Shown: positions 36,012 to 45,513, counted from the stretch's first letter. The stretch: 64,000 nucleotides of DNA from Archangium gephyra (GCF_001027285.1 NZ_CP011509.1:10006501-10070500), one strand, 5' to 3'. Made by a program: numbers and translations. The notes: generated by a model from the sequence alone, not told the origin.

Positions 36012-37840
36012 CGGTGGGCCGGGCCGCGACGCGGGACGAGCGCTGGCTGGCGCTGGGGCTGTGGGTGCTGGGCTTCGTGGCGCTGTGGGTCACCGAGCTG
36101 GCGGTGGGCTTCACGCGCGACGAGAGCGTCTACTTCTACGCGGGCGAGAGCTATGCCCGTTGGTTCCAACAGCTCTTCCGCGAGCCCGCGCGGGCCCTCA
36201 CCGACGCGGCCATCGTGCGCGCCTGGGACTACAACCACGAGCACCCGGCGCTGATGAAGGAGCTGTTCGGGCTCTCGCACCTGCTCTTCCACGACACGCT
36301 CGGGTGGCTGCGCCCGGCGGCGGCCTTCCGGCTCCCGGCCTTCGCGCTGTCGGCGCTGGTGCCCGCCCTCACCTTCCTGCTGGGCAGCGCGGTGTATGGC
36401 CGCACCGCGGGACTCTTCGCCGCCCTCTCCTTCCTGCTCGTGCCGCGCCAGTACTTCAACGCGGAGCTGGCCTGCTTCGACATGCCCATCGCGGCCATGT
36501 GGCTGCTGGTGGTGTACGCCTTCTGGCGCGCGCTGGAGGACCGGAACTGGGGCGTGCTGTGCGGCGTCTTCTTCGGCCTGGCCCTGTGCACCAAGCACAA
36601 CGCGCTCTTCCTCCCCTTCATCCTCGCGCCCTTCGCGCTGTGGCGTGCGTGGACCACCACGGTGGACCGGCCCGAGGCACGCATCTGGCCGTGGCGCGTG
36701 CTGGGGCTCTTCGTGGCGGTGGCGGTGCTGTACGGGCTGCTGGTGGTGAGCCTCGGGCCCGAGGACTTCCAGCGGAAGTTCTTCCTGCTCAGCCCGCACA
36801 CGCTGCTCTTCGCGGTGCTGGCGGTGGGCGCCCTGGGGATGCTGCACCTGCAGAACGAGGTGCACCCGCCCTCGGCGCTCGCCCTGTTGCCACTGGCCAC
36901 CATGGCGGTGTTCGGGCCGGTCATCTTCTACCTGCACTGGCCCTACCTGTGGCACGCGCCGGTGGAGCGGACGGCCTGGTACCTGAACTTCCACGCCACC
37001 CACAACCACTACACCTGGTTCTACCTGGGCCGGCTGCTGCGCGAGCCGCCCTTCCCGCTCGCGTACGTGGTGGTGAAGACGGCGCTCACCGTGCCCACCA
37101 GCCTCTTCGTGCCGATGGTGACGGGCTGGCTGGCGCTCGCTGGACGCGCGGTGTTGAGCCTCTTCGAGCGCACGAAGTCCCTGGTGCGCGTGCCCTCGCT
37201 GGCCGAGAGCCTGATTGGCCTCAACGCGGTGGCCTCCATCCTCATCATCAGCCACCCCCAGGTGCCGCACTTCGGTGGGGTGAAGCACTGGTTTCCGTCC
37301 ATGCCCTTCCTGGGGATTCTCGCGGGTGTGGCGGTGACGCGGGGCTGCGAGGCGCTCGTGGAGCGGCTGCGCGTGCGCTGGCCGAGGCTATCCCTGGCGG
37401 CGGTGGCGGCGCCCGTCTTCGCGCTGTTGATGCTGCCGGCGCTCCTCGGGCTGGTGCGCGTGTTCCCGTACGGGACGAGCTTCTACTCGGAGCTGGCGGG
37501 AGGCCTTCCAGGCGCGGCGTCGCTGGGGATGCAGCGCCAGTTCTGGTCGAGCAACGTGACGGCGGTGCTGCCGTGGATCAACGAGCACGCGCCGCGCAAC
37601 GCCCGGGTGTTCCTGCACGAGGTGCACGGCCTGTCGTTCCGCGACTACCAGCGCAACGGGATGCTGCGGAGCGATCTGCGGCCGGGTGGGCCGTTCGACT
37701 CGGACGTGGCGGCGTACCAGTACCACCAGGAGTTCCGTGAGCACGAGTTCAACGTCTGGCAGGCCTACGGGACGCGGATACCGGCCACGGGGCTGTACCT
37801 GGACGAGACGCCGCAGATCATCGTCTACCAGCGCCGCTGA
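36008..37840 (+). CDS. GT39-type (PMT-like) integral membrane glycosyltransferase
   Basis: A 610-residue protein with about 11-13 hydrophobic segments. The first periplasmic loop has the acidic motif (GFTRDESVYFYAGE) characteristic of GT-C enzymes such as PMT and ArnT, followed by NHEHPALMKELFGLSH, also family-typical, and a C-terminal soluble domain (NVTAVLPWINEHAPRNARVF). These enzymes transfer sugars from polyprenyl-phosphate donors on the outer face of the inner membrane. Acceptor and sugar cannot be inferred. It is translationally coupled to the preceding anchored protein and lies in the carD-carG transcription unit. Confidence 0.85.
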   Translation: MTVGRAATRDERWLALGLWVLGFVALWVTELAVGFTRDESVYFYAGESYARWFQQLFREPARALTDAAIVRAWDYNHEHPALMKELFGLSHLLFHDTLGWLRPAAAFRLPAFALSALVPALTFLLGSAVYGRTAGLFAALSFLLVPRQYFNAELACFDMPIAAMWLLVVYAFWRALEDRNWGVLCGVFFGLALCTKHNALFLPFILAPFALWRAWTTTVDRPEARIWPWRVLGLFVAVAVLYGLLVVSLGPEDFQRKFFLLSPHTLLFAVLAVGALGMLHLQNEVHPPSALALLPLATMAVFGPVIFYLHWPYLWHAPVERTAWYLNFHATHNHYTWFYLGRLLREPPFPLAYVVVKTALTVPTSLFVPMVTGWLALAGRAVLSLFERTKSLVRVPSLAESLIGLNAVASILIISHPQVPHFGGVKHWFPSMPFLGILAGVAVTRGCEALVERLRVRWPRLSLAAVAAPVFALLMLPALLGLVRVFPYGTSFYSELAGGLPGAASLGMQRQFWSSNVTAVLPWINEHAPRNARVFLHEVHGLSFRDYQRNGMLRSDLRPGGPFDSDVAAYQYHQEFREHEFNVWQAYGTRIPATGLYLDETPQIIVYQRR

Positions 37841-37973
37841 GCGATGACGCGGCGCGTAGACGCGCGGCACTGATTGTTCAAGGCGAGACGGCGAGTTGCC
37901 CTCCAGGACAGGGTCCGTGGTTTCCGGGTTAGGTTCGGGTCACGACCATGGTGGATGTCTTCTGGAGGGGCAC

Positions 37974-38600
37974 ATGACTCGGTGGATGAGAGCCGTAGCG
38001 GTGGTGGCGCTGGGCGCGGTGGGCTGTACGCAGGAGCAGAAGCCGGCGGTGGCCAAACGCGCGGAGCTGAAGATGGTGAGCGGCTCCACGATGGAGGTCA
38101 TCCCGTCACCAGGGCAGTACCCCTACTGCATGCTCTTCACGGTGTCGGAGAAGGGCATCATCCGGCAGCTGACGATGACGCGGGAGAACCGGTCGATCAA
38201 ATGCGACGCCGGCAAGCGCATCTACAACTCGAGCTTCCGGGTGCCGGTGGAGGAGGGAAAGGTCAAGGCGTACATCCTCTTCTCGGACCAGCGCATCCAG
38301 GCGGGCTCGGTGGCGCAGCAACTGTATGACCTGAGGGACAAGCCGCGGCTGACGGCGATGGACTTCCGGCTGCCGGGCTCGGTGTCGGTGGAGATGCTGG
38401 AGTTCACGCCGAAGCCGGGAGGCGAGCCGGTGACGGGAGCGGTGGTGGGCACCACGGACATCGAGGGAGCCGCCGAAGGCAGCCAGACCGAGGAGGCCGA
38501 GGTGGAGGATCCGGGGCAGGACCTGGCGCCGCCGAAGGTGACGCCGCCGCCGAGTGGTGGAGGCGGCGGACAGCCGACGAACACGGAAACCGTGAAGTAA
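37974..38600 (+). CDS. Predicted lipoprotein of unknown function
   Basis: A 208-residue protein with a lipobox (LGAVGC) and a TGGAGGGG ribosome-binding site. The middle is a compact domain with a Cys pair (YPYCMLF and SIKCDAG); the C-terminal 55 residues are Pro/Gly/Glu-rich and probably disordered. A copy of the GC-rich hairpin repeat follows the stop. Family not recognised. Confidence 0.65.
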   Translation: MTRWMRAVAVVALGAVGCTQEQKPAVAKRAELKMVSGSTMEVIPSPGQYPYCMLFTVSEKGIIRQLTMTRENRSIKCDAGKRIYNSSFRVPVEEGKVKAYILFSDQRIQAGSVAQQLYDLRDKPRLTAMDFRLPGSVSVEMLEFTPKPGGEPVTGAVVGTTDIEGAAEGSQTEEAEVEDPGQDLAPPKVTPPPSGGGGGQPTNTETVK

Positions 38601-38623
38601 CGCCGCTCCCACTCCCCCCACGA

Positions 38624-38662
38624 CCCCTCTCCCTTCGGGAGAGGGACGGGGTGAGGGTGCCC
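38624..38662 (+). repeat. GC-rich hairpin repeat, copy 1
   Basis: A 9-bp stem CCCTCTCCC/GGGAGAGGG (38625-38633 with 38637-38645, loop TTC) is followed by a conserved ACGGGGTGAGGGTGCCC tail. It lies 24 bp after the stop of the plus-strand lipoprotein gene and points in its direction. It probably acts as a transcript end or mRNA 3'-protecting element. Three more copies are listed separately. Confidence 0.75.
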
Positions 38663-38707
38663 GGACCCGTTCTCCCTGCCGTGACAAGGAGAGGGCCCGG
38701 AGCCTGA

Positions 38708-39892
38708 CTAGAACGACTCGCGGAGCATCGCGAGCAGGTCCTGCTGGGTGCACGGGCGCGGGTTGCCGCGGTGCGAGGCATCCACGAAGGCCTTCTCGGA
38801 GATGCGGACCAGGTCCTGTTCCTTCACGCCCGCGTCACGCAGGCGCGAGGGAATGCGAATCACGGCATTCAACTTGCGCACGCGCTCGATGGCATTGCCG
38901 GCGAGCACCTCTTCCCGAGCGTTCGAGGTATCGCCCATGGCGAGGGCGACGCGGGCCAGGCGCGCGGTGCTGACGGGGCGGTTGAACTCCATCACCACGG
39001 GCAGGACGATGGCGTTGGCCAGACCGTGGTGCACGCCAGAAATCGGAGTGAGGGCATGCGCCAGCGCGTGGCAGGCCCCGAGCCCCTTCTGGAAGGCCAT
39101 GGCGCCCTCCATGGCGGCCACCATCATGTCGGTGCGGGCCGTGAGGTCGCGCCCATCCTCGAACGCCCTGGGCAGCGAGCGGGCCACGCGGGCAATACCG
39201 TCGATGGCCACGGCGTCCGCGAGCGGGTGGAAGCCGTTGGACAGGTAGGCCTCCAGGCAGTGCGTGAAGGCATCCATGCCCGTGGCCGCGGTGGGCCCGG
39301 GAGGCAGGCCGAGCGTCAGCTCGGGATCGCAGATGGCCGCCTTGGGCATGAGGAACGGGCTGAAGATGACCGTCTTGCGCCCGGTGTCCGAGAGCGTCGC
39401 CACGCCCGAGCGGCTCACCTCCGAGCCCGTACCCGCCGTGGTCGGAATCGCGATCAGCGGCGGCATGTTGTCGCGCACATACTGGTCGCCGCCCGTGGCG
39501 TCGTCGTAGCGCGACAGGGGCGGCTCGTGCGTGGTGAGCACCTGCACCAGCTTCGCCGCGTCCAGCGGGCTGCCGCCGCCAATCGCGATGATGCCGTCGC
39601 ACTTGTTGGCCCGGTAGGCCTCCAGGCCCGCGAAGGCATCGCGCTCGGTGGGGTCGGGCTTCACCTCCTCGAAGGTGGCGAAGCTGACGCCGGCCTCCTT
39701 GAGCACGCCGTACAGGCGCTGGGCCAGTCCGGCCTTCACCACGCCCGCGTCGGTCACCACCAGGGGGCGCTTCATGTTCAGCCGCGCCACCTGGGCGGGA
39801 AGCCGCTGCAGGGCACCGGCCCCGAGGACGATCTTCGTGGGCCAGGACAGCTCGGTGATGCGCGGCTCGCTCGGCATGTCGAACGGTTTCAT
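38708..39892 (-). CDS. Iron-containing alcohol dehydrogenase
   Basis: A 394-residue group III dehydrogenase. NAD(P)-binding GGGSPLDAAK and TTAGTGSEV are present, and the iron ligands fit D207, H211 (GMDAFTHCLEAY), H275 and H289. The enzyme interconverts alcohols and aldehydes; substrate not inferable. It lies 9 bp after the glutamine-synthetase-like gene and probably shares a transcript with it and the aldehyde dehydrogenase, suggesting a role in handling an amino-aldehyde or alcohol. An internal Met at residue 6 is an alternative start. Confidence 0.9.
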   Translation of the reverse strand: MKPFDMPSEPRITELSWPTKIVLGAGALQRLPAQVARLNMKRPLVVTDAGVVKAGLAQRLYGVLKEAGVSFATFEEVKPDPTERDAFAGLEAYRANKCDGIIAIGGGSPLDAAKLVQVLTTHEPPLSRYDDATGGDQYVRDNMPPLIAIPTTAGTGSEVSRSGVATLSDTGRKTVIFSPFLMPKAAICDPELTLGLPPGPTAATGMDAFTHCLEAYLSNGFHPLADAVAIDGIARVARSLPRAFEDGRDLTARTDMMVAAMEGAMAFQKGLGACHALAHALTPISGVHHGLANAIVLPVVMEFNRPVSTARLARVALAMGDTSNAREEVLAGNAIERVRKLNAVIRIPSRLRDAGVKEQDLVRISEKAFVDASHRGNPRPCTQQDLLAMLRESF

Positions 39893-39901
39893 CGGTGTCT
39901 C

Positions 39902-41362
39902 CTAAATGAGTTCCATGTAGCGCTCGAGCTCCCAGTTCGTGACGGCGCGCTCGTACCGCCGCGCTTCCCAGTCACGCGTGCGCACGTAGTGGTCCACGAA
40001 CTCCTCGCCCAGAATCTGCCGGGCCCGCTTCGACTCCTTCAGGAGCGTCACGGCCTCGCGCAGTGAGCGCGGCAGCATCGGCGCCTCGGCCGAGTACCCG
40101 TTGCCCGCGCACGGCTCGGGGGGCTCCACCTCGTTCTCGATGCCCCACAGGCCCGCCGCGAGGCTCGCCGCCATGCCGATGTACGCGTTCATGTCCGCGG
40201 CCGTCTGGCGGTACTCGATGCGCATGGACTTGGGGCTGTCGCCGATGACGCGCACCGCGGTGGTGCGGTTCTCCTTGCCCCACGTGGCCGTCACGGGCGC
40301 CCACGTGTTCTCCACGCTGCGCTTGTACGTGTTCACCGTGGGCCAGTAGAGCGCGGTGAACTCCGGCATCAGCTCCATCAAGCCGCCGATGTAGTGCCGC
40401 ATCGTCGTGCTCATGCCGTCGCGGGCATCGGGATCGTGGAAGGTGTTCTCGTGAGTCTTCAGCGACCACAGCGACTGGTGGATGTGGCCCGAGCACCCCG
40501 GCAGCTTCTCGTTCACCTTGGCCATGAAGCAGGCGGTGAGCCCGTGGCGCGAGCAGATCTCCTTCACCACCGTCTTGAAGAGCGCCGCCTTGTCCGCGGC
40601 CTTCTCCAGGTCGTCGTAGCGGATGGCGGCCTCGAAAACGCCCGGGCCCGTCTCGGTGTGGAAGCCCTCCAGCTCCAGCCCGAAGTCGCGGCACCCGTCC
40701 ATGATGGCGTGCACCAGCGGCGCGTTGAGCGAGGTGCGCAGCCACGAGTAGCCGAACATGCCCGGCGTCAGCGGCGTCAGGCGCTCGTAGCCCTTCTCCT
40801 TCAGGGACTGCGGCGTCTCCTTGAAGATGAAGAACTCGTACTCGGCGCCGAACTTCGGCTGGAAGCCCATCTCCCGCGCACGCGCGCTGATCTTCTGCAG
40901 GAACTGGCGCGGACTGGGCTCGAAGGGCGAGCCATCCGGGTTGACGAAGTCGAGGAGGAAGGCGGCGGTGTCCGGCTCCCAGGGGATGATGCGCCCGGTG
41001 GACATGTCCACCTTGGCGTGCCCGTCCGGGTAGCCCGTGTGCCAGCCCGTCACGCGCGTGTTGTCGAGCAGCTCGTCGGTGATGTCCCAGCCGAACACCA
41101 CGTCACAGAAGCCGAGCCCGCCCTTGCACGCGGAGAGGAACTTCTCCACGGACACGTACTTGCCGCGCCAGACGCCGTCCACGTCCACTCCGCCGATCTT
41201 CACCTGGCGGACGCCGTTCTCGTCGATCCACTTCTGCAGCACGTCGATGTCCGACGGCTCGCGCAGGGGCCTGACATTGCCGCGATCCTTGTCCTTGGAG
41301 CGCGCGCGCCTGCCCGCTGGCTGCGGCAGGGTGATGACCTTCGCCTTGGAACGGTTCGCCAT
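39902..41362 (-). CDS. Glutamine-synthetase family ligase (gamma-glutamyl-amine type)
   Basis: A 486-residue member of the GS superfamily. An N-terminal beta-grasp part (VDVDGVWRGKYVSVEKF) precedes the catalytic domain with FGAEYEFFIF, ETGPGVFEAAIRY, PGCSGHIHQSLW and TWGKENRTTAVRVIGD. The short, diverged N-terminus and the lack of adenylylation-type C-terminal sequence place it with GlnA-like/PuuA-type ligases that couple glutamate to amines rather than with housekeeping glutamine synthetase. The neighbouring aldehyde dehydrogenase and amidotransferase fit a gamma-glutamylated amine-degradation route. The ATG at 41362 is preceded by an AGAGG site. Confidence 0.8.
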   Translation of the reverse strand: MANRSKAKVITLPQPAGRRARSKDKDRGNVRPLREPSDIDVLQKWIDENGVRQVKIGGVDVDGVWRGKYVSVEKFLSACKGGLGFCDVVFGWDITDELLDNTRVTGWHTGYPDGHAKVDMSTGRIIPWEPDTAAFLLDFVNPDGSPFEPSPRQFLQKISARAREMGFQPKFGAEYEFFIFKETPQSLKEKGYERLTPLTPGMFGYSWLRTSLNAPLVHAIMDGCRDFGLELEGFHTETGPGVFEAAIRYDDLEKAADKAALFKTVVKEICSRHGLTACFMAKVNEKLPGCSGHIHQSLWSLKTHENTFHDPDARDGMSTTMRHYIGGLMELMPEFTALYWPTVNTYKRSVENTWAPVTATWGKENRTTAVRVIGDSPKSMRIEYRQTAADMNAYIGMAASLAAGLWGIENEVEPPEPCAGNGYSAEAPMLPRSLREAVTLLKESKRARQILGEEFVDHYVRTRDWEARRYERAVTNWELERYMELI

Positions 41363-41414
41363 TGGCCTCTTCCCTCTCCTTCGCCCGACGCCCATGACCG
41401 CGCCCGGCCTTTCC

Positions 41415-42905
41415 TCAAATCTCCGAAGGCAGCTTCGTCCACACTGCCTTCGTCTGGAGGTACCCCTCCAGGGCGTGATGCGACAGGTCCCGGCCCCACC
41501 CGGACTCCTTGTAGCCACCGAAGGGCGCGGCATCGTCGAACTCGTTGTAGCAATTGATCCACACCACGCCGCTCTTCACCCGGCGCGCCATGGCGTGTGC
41601 CTTGGCCACGTCCCGCGTCCAGATGGAGGCCGCCAGGCCGTACTGCGTGCCGTTGGCGATCTCCAGCGCCTGGGCCTCGTCCTTGAAGCGCAGGCAGCTG
41701 AGCACCGGGCCGAAGATCTCCTCCTGGGCAATCCGCATGTGCGGCTGCACGTCTCCGAAGACGGTGGGCTTCACGAAGTTGCCCTTCGCCTTGGCGCCCT
41801 CGGTGTCGCGCGCGCCGCCGGCCAGCACCTTCGCGCCCTGCTGCTTGCCGCTCTCGATGTAGCCGAGGATCGTCTCCAGCTGCTTGGCGCTCACCTGCGC
41901 GCCCATCTCGGTGCTCTCCTCGAGCGGGTTGCCCACCTTCATCCTGCTCGCGCGCTGGGCCAGCCGCGCCACGAAGGCGTCATAGGCCTGCTCGTGCACC
42001 AGCACGCGGCTGCCCGCGTTGCAGATCTCCCCCTTGTTGCTGAAGATGCCCCAGAAGCACGCCTCCACGGCCTTCTCGAAGTCCGCGTCCGGGAGGATGA
42101 TCTGCGGGCTCTTGCCGCCCAGCTCCAGCGTCAGCTTCTTGAGGTTGCTCGACGCCGAGGCCTGCAGCAGCCGCCGCGCCGTGCGTCCCGAGCCGGTGAA
42201 GGAGATCTTGTCGATGTCCGGGTGGCGGGCCATGGCCTCGCCGGTGGGGTCGCCGTAGCCCGTCACCACGTTGAGCACACCGGGCGGAATCCCCGCCTCC
42301 AGGGCGAGCTGCCCCAGCCGCATCGCCGTGAGCGGGGTGATTTCCGAGGGCTTGAGCACCACCGTGCACCCGGCCGCCAGCGCGGGGCCGAGCTTCCAGC
42401 ACGCCAGACAGGTGGGGTAGTTCCACGGCACGATGGCGCCCACCACGCCCACCGGCTCCTTCAGACAGTAGGTGAGGAAGGGCCCGTCCACCGGCAGCAC
42501 CTCGCCGCGGATCTTGTTGGCCCAGTCGGCGAAGTAGGACAGCGTCGCGGCGCCCGGCCCCACGTCGCCGCGCATGGCCTCGCGCAACGTCTTGCCGTTC
42601 TCCATGGACTCGAGCAGCGCGAGCTCCTCGCGGTGCTGCCACAGCTGCTCGGAGAAGCGGCGGATGATGCGGCCGCGCTCGCTGGCGTTCATCCGTCCCC
42701 AGGGACCGGACTCGAAGGCCCTGCGGGCGGCCTTGACCGCCTTGTCCACATCCGCCGCCGTGGCGGAGGGCACGTCGCAGATCTTCTCACCCGTGGCCGG
42801 GTTCACCACGGGAAGGGTTCCCCCCTCCACGGGGTCCACATGCTGGCCATCGATGAGCAGCTTGAGCACCGGAAGCTGGGGAGAGAGCGAGCGAGCGTCG
42901 GTCAT
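41415..42905 (-). CDS. NAD(P)-dependent aldehyde dehydrogenase
   Basis: A 496-residue ALDH superfamily enzyme. The Rossmann part (IVPWNYPTCLACWKLGPAL), the Gly motif FTGSGRTARRL, the general base in LELGGKSPQII and the catalytic Cys in FSNKGEICNAGSRV are all intact. It most resembles betaine/gamma-aminobutyraldehyde-type dehydrogenases (PuuC-like), consistent with oxidising the aldehyde from a gamma-glutamylated or free amine. It is the first gene of the three-gene minus-strand unit, 52 bp before the ligase gene. Confidence 0.9.
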   Translation of the reverse strand: MTDARSLSPQLPVLKLLIDGQHVDPVEGGTLPVVNPATGEKICDVPSATAADVDKAVKAARRAFESGPWGRMNASERGRIIRRFSEQLWQHREELALLESMENGKTLREAMRGDVGPGAATLSYFADWANKIRGEVLPVDGPFLTYCLKEPVGVVGAIVPWNYPTCLACWKLGPALAAGCTVVLKPSEITPLTAMRLGQLALEAGIPPGVLNVVTGYGDPTGEAMARHPDIDKISFTGSGRTARRLLQASASSNLKKLTLELGGKSPQIILPDADFEKAVEACFWGIFSNKGEICNAGSRVLVHEQAYDAFVARLAQRASRMKVGNPLEESTEMGAQVSAKQLETILGYIESGKQQGAKVLAGGARDTEGAKAKGNFVKPTVFGDVQPHMRIAQEEIFGPVLSCLRFKDEAQALEIANGTQYGLAASIWTRDVAKAHAMARRVKSGVVWINCYNEFDDAAPFGGYKESGWGRDLSHHALEGYLQTKAVWTKLPSEI

Positions 42906-43022
42906 GAAGATTCCTCGGGAGCCCGGGCGCGCACCGGTGGCACGTGCGGGCGTCAACAGGAAGCGGCAGCCGAAGCTAGGAACCGGCGTACGATGCGGCA
43001 ACCCAGCCCACCGAGAGGCGAG

Positions 43023-43757
43023 ATGAAGAACGTTCTTCTTTTGAAAGCTGGTGACGCGGCCAACGCCGTGAAGCTGAGCGTCGGTGATTACGAGCACTGG
43101 TTCGTCGAGTCGCTGGCCGGGGGCTGCCGGTTCGACATCCTCCATGTGCACCGGGGCGCCCGGTTGCCGGACAGCGCGGAGGGCTACGACGCGGTGATGA
43201 TGACCGGCTCGCCGGCCTCGGTGACGCAGCCGGAGCCGTGGATGGAGCGCTCGGCGGAGTTCATGGTGAACGCGGCGGCCCACGGCCTCCCGGTGCTCGG
43301 GGTGTGCTTCGGGCACCAGTTGCTCGCGTACGCCCATGGCGCGCGTGTGGTGCGCAACACCCACGGGCGGGAGATCGGCACCGTGGAGGTGGCCTTGAGC
43401 GAGGCGGGCCGCGAGGACCCGCTCTTCCATGGATTGCCCGAGCGCATCACCGTCCAGGCCACCCACGAGGACATCGTCGAGCACCCCCCGGACGGGGCGA
43501 CGGTGCTCGCGGGCAACGCCAACACGGCCGTGCAGGCCCTGGCCTTCGGGCCCCTCATCCGGGGTGTGCAGTTCCACCCGGAGGTCCACCCGGCGGCCAT
43601 GCGGGCGCTGATTCTCGCCCGCGCGGACAAGTTGGAGGTCGAAGCAACGAGCCGGGGCCATGCGCCCGGGGAGCGGGTGAACCGGCTGCTGGCGGGGCTT
43701 GCTCCCACGCCGGCCGGGCGGCGAATCCTGGAGAACTTCGTGGAGCGGTTCACCTGA
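43023..43757 (+). CDS. Class I glutamine amidotransferase-like protein
   Basis: A 244-residue protein with the triad of class I amidotransferases: nucleophile C95 (GVCFGHQLLA), H185 and E187 (GVQFHPEVHP). It belongs to the GMP-synthase-amidotransferase-like stand-alone group rather than to a synthetase fusion. Divergent from the amine-catabolism genes with 117 bp between, it could hydrolyse a gamma-glutamyl intermediate, as PuuD does in putrescine use; this is inference from context. The ATG follows a purine-rich GAGAGGCGAG. Confidence 0.85.
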   Translation: MKNVLLLKAGDAANAVKLSVGDYEHWFVESLAGGCRFDILHVHRGARLPDSAEGYDAVMMTGSPASVTQPEPWMERSAEFMVNAAAHGLPVLGVCFGHQLLAYAHGARVVRNTHGREIGTVEVALSEAGREDPLFHGLPERITVQATHEDIVEHPPDGATVLAGNANTAVQALAFGPLIRGVQFHPEVHPAAMRALILARADKLEVEATSRGHAPGERVNRLLAGLAPTPAGRRILENFVERFT

Positions 43758-43783
43758 GGGCGGGGGTGGAGTAGGTAGACCGT

Positions 43784-44242
43784 ATGGCCTCGCGCTGGGA
43801 CTACCTCTTCGAGTCGAAGCCCGTCCCCCTCATGGACCACATGCTGGAGGAGGTGGCGAAGCTGCTCGCCAAGGACCTCCAGCAATGGCCGCCGCCCATC
43901 CAGGAGCTCGATCTGGATGTGGGAGGCCAGTTCGCGCCGCTCTTCACAGAGCCGCCCCCGCGCCCCGTCCGGGCCGTCTATGACGAGGCGCTCCGGCTGT
44001 CGCGCTGGGAGCTGGAGCGGGAGCTGGAGGCGTACGACGACTACATGCGCAACAAGCGCTACCTGGAGCGGGGGTTGGCGCCCACGGACCGGCTGGTGCT
44101 GCTCTTCCTGAACCGGTGGCTGGTGGACCACATGCTGGGCCTGGGCGAGGCCACCGAGGGTCGCGTCAACCGGCGGCTGATGTTGCAGTGCCTCGACCGC
44201 CTGGACGCTCGCTTGAGGTTGGTTCAGACGCCCTTCTCTTGA
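43784..44242 (+). CDS. Conserved-looking helical protein of unknown function
   Basis: A 152-residue soluble, mostly helical protein rich in Leu, Arg and Glu (for example LSRWELERELEAYDDYM), with no signal, membrane segment or recognisable motif. It starts 26 bp after the amidotransferase gene on the same strand and 31 bp before the AI-2E-type transporter. Codon use matches the neighbours, so it is very probably a real gene. Confidence 0.65.
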   Translation: MASRWDYLFESKPVPLMDHMLEEVAKLLAKDLQQWPPPIQELDLDVGGQFAPLFTEPPPRPVRAVYDEALRLSRWELERELEAYDDYMRNKRYLERGLAPTDRLVLLFLNRWLVDHMLGLGEATEGRVNRRLMLQCLDRLDARLRLVQTPFS

Positions 44243-44273
44243 GACCCGCCGTCCCCTCTGCGATAAGCCGCTC

Positions 44274-45464
44274 ATGCTGCAGCCTCACGAGTTGAATCTC
44301 CCGGCGGAACAACGCCGTAAGCGCCTCTACATCCTGGCGGGGTTGTGGCTGACCGTCGTGGTGGTGCTGGTCCTGTTCCACTCGGTGCTGCTGCCCTTCG
44401 CGAGCGCCGCGCTGATCGCCTACCTGGTGCACCCGCTGGTGACGCGCATCGGCCGCATGCAGGTGCGGGGGCGGAACATCCCCCGCTGGGTGGCCATCCT
44501 GCTCCTCTACGCCCTGTTCTTCCTGGTGGCGTACCTCTTCTTCATCACCATGGTGCCGCAGCTCTACCGGGAGCTGGCGCGCATCAGCCGGGATGGGGTG
44601 ACCTTCCTCAACTCGCTCACGCCCGAGCGCATCCACCTGCTGGCCGACCGCGCCGAGGACTGGCTGCGCGCCAATGGGATTCCGGTGGCCATCGCCACGC
44701 CCGAGGACATCCGCACCGGCGTGCCCACCACGGGCCTGTCGGTGAACCTGGAGAAGACGATCCAGGACACGGCCCTGAGCCTGACGGCCTTCGGGCGCGA
44801 GCACCTGGGCGACATCGTCACGGTGTCGCGCAACATCATCACGTCGGTGGTGGCCGGCGTGTTCATGATGTTCTTCATGCTGATGGTGGCGGCGTTCTTC
44901 TCCATCGATGCGCAGGCCATCGTGCGCTACTTCACCACCCTGGTGCCGGTGGAGTACGCCAGCGACGCGAACCTGCTGCTCGAGCGGATTGATCGCTCGC
45001 TGTCCGGCGTGGTGCGGGGGCAGGTGACCATCTGCGTGGTCAACGGCGTGCTGACGGGGGTGGGCCTGGTGCTGTTCGGGGTGAAGTTCGCGTTCCTGCT
45101 GGCCACGGTGGCCACGGTGTTCAGCCTCATCCCCATCTTCGGCACGATCCTGAGCTCGGTGCCCATCGTGCTGATCGCGCTGGCGGACGGGTTCCAGAAG
45201 GGGTTCGCCATCCTGCTGTGGATCATCGGCATCCACGCGCTGGAGGCGTACTTCCTCAACCCGAAGATCATGGGTTCGGCGGCGCGCATCCACCCGGTCA
45301 TCGTGGCCTTCAGCCTGATTGCCGGAGAGAAGATGTTCGGCCTGGTGGGGGCGCTGTTCGCGGTGCCCGTGGCCTCCATCGTGGTGGCCTGCTTCGACTA
45401 CGCCCGCCTCAAGGCGCAGCCCCGGCTGGGCGAGGTGCCCGTGCACCTGGAGCCGCCGAAGTAG
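44274..45464 (+). CDS. AI-2E family (PerM-like) membrane transporter
   Basis: A 396-residue protein with about eight hydrophobic segments in the AI-2E/TqsA arrangement: two N-terminal helices (VVVLVLFHSVLLPFASAALIA), a charged periplasmic/cytoplasmic insertion, then the conserved block with FGVKFAFLLATVATVFSLIP, a HALEAYFLNPKIMGS motif and LVGALFAVPVASIVV. Family members export autoinducer-2 or other small molecules, or act as Na+/H+ antiporters; substrate cannot be told. A hairpin repeat copy follows 49 bp after the stop. Confidence 0.85.
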   Translation: MLQPHELNLPAEQRRKRLYILAGLWLTVVVVLVLFHSVLLPFASAALIAYLVHPLVTRIGRMQVRGRNIPRWVAILLLYALFFLVAYLFFITMVPQLYRELARISRDGVTFLNSLTPERIHLLADRAEDWLRANGIPVAIATPEDIRTGVPTTGLSVNLEKTIQDTALSLTAFGREHLGDIVTVSRNIITSVVAGVFMMFFMLMVAAFFSIDAQAIVRYFTTLVPVEYASDANLLLERIDRSLSGVVRGQVTICVVNGVLTGVGLVLFGVKFAFLLATVATVFSLIPIFGTILSSVPIVLIALADGFQKGFAILLWIIGIHALEAYFLNPKIMGSAARIHPVIVAFSLIAGEKMFGLVGALFAVPVASIVVACFDYARLKAQPRLGEVPVHLEPPK

Positions 45465-45513
45465 GGTTCACCCGCAAGTGGCGCTCACCCGCTAAAAGCC
45501 CTGTGCCCGATAT

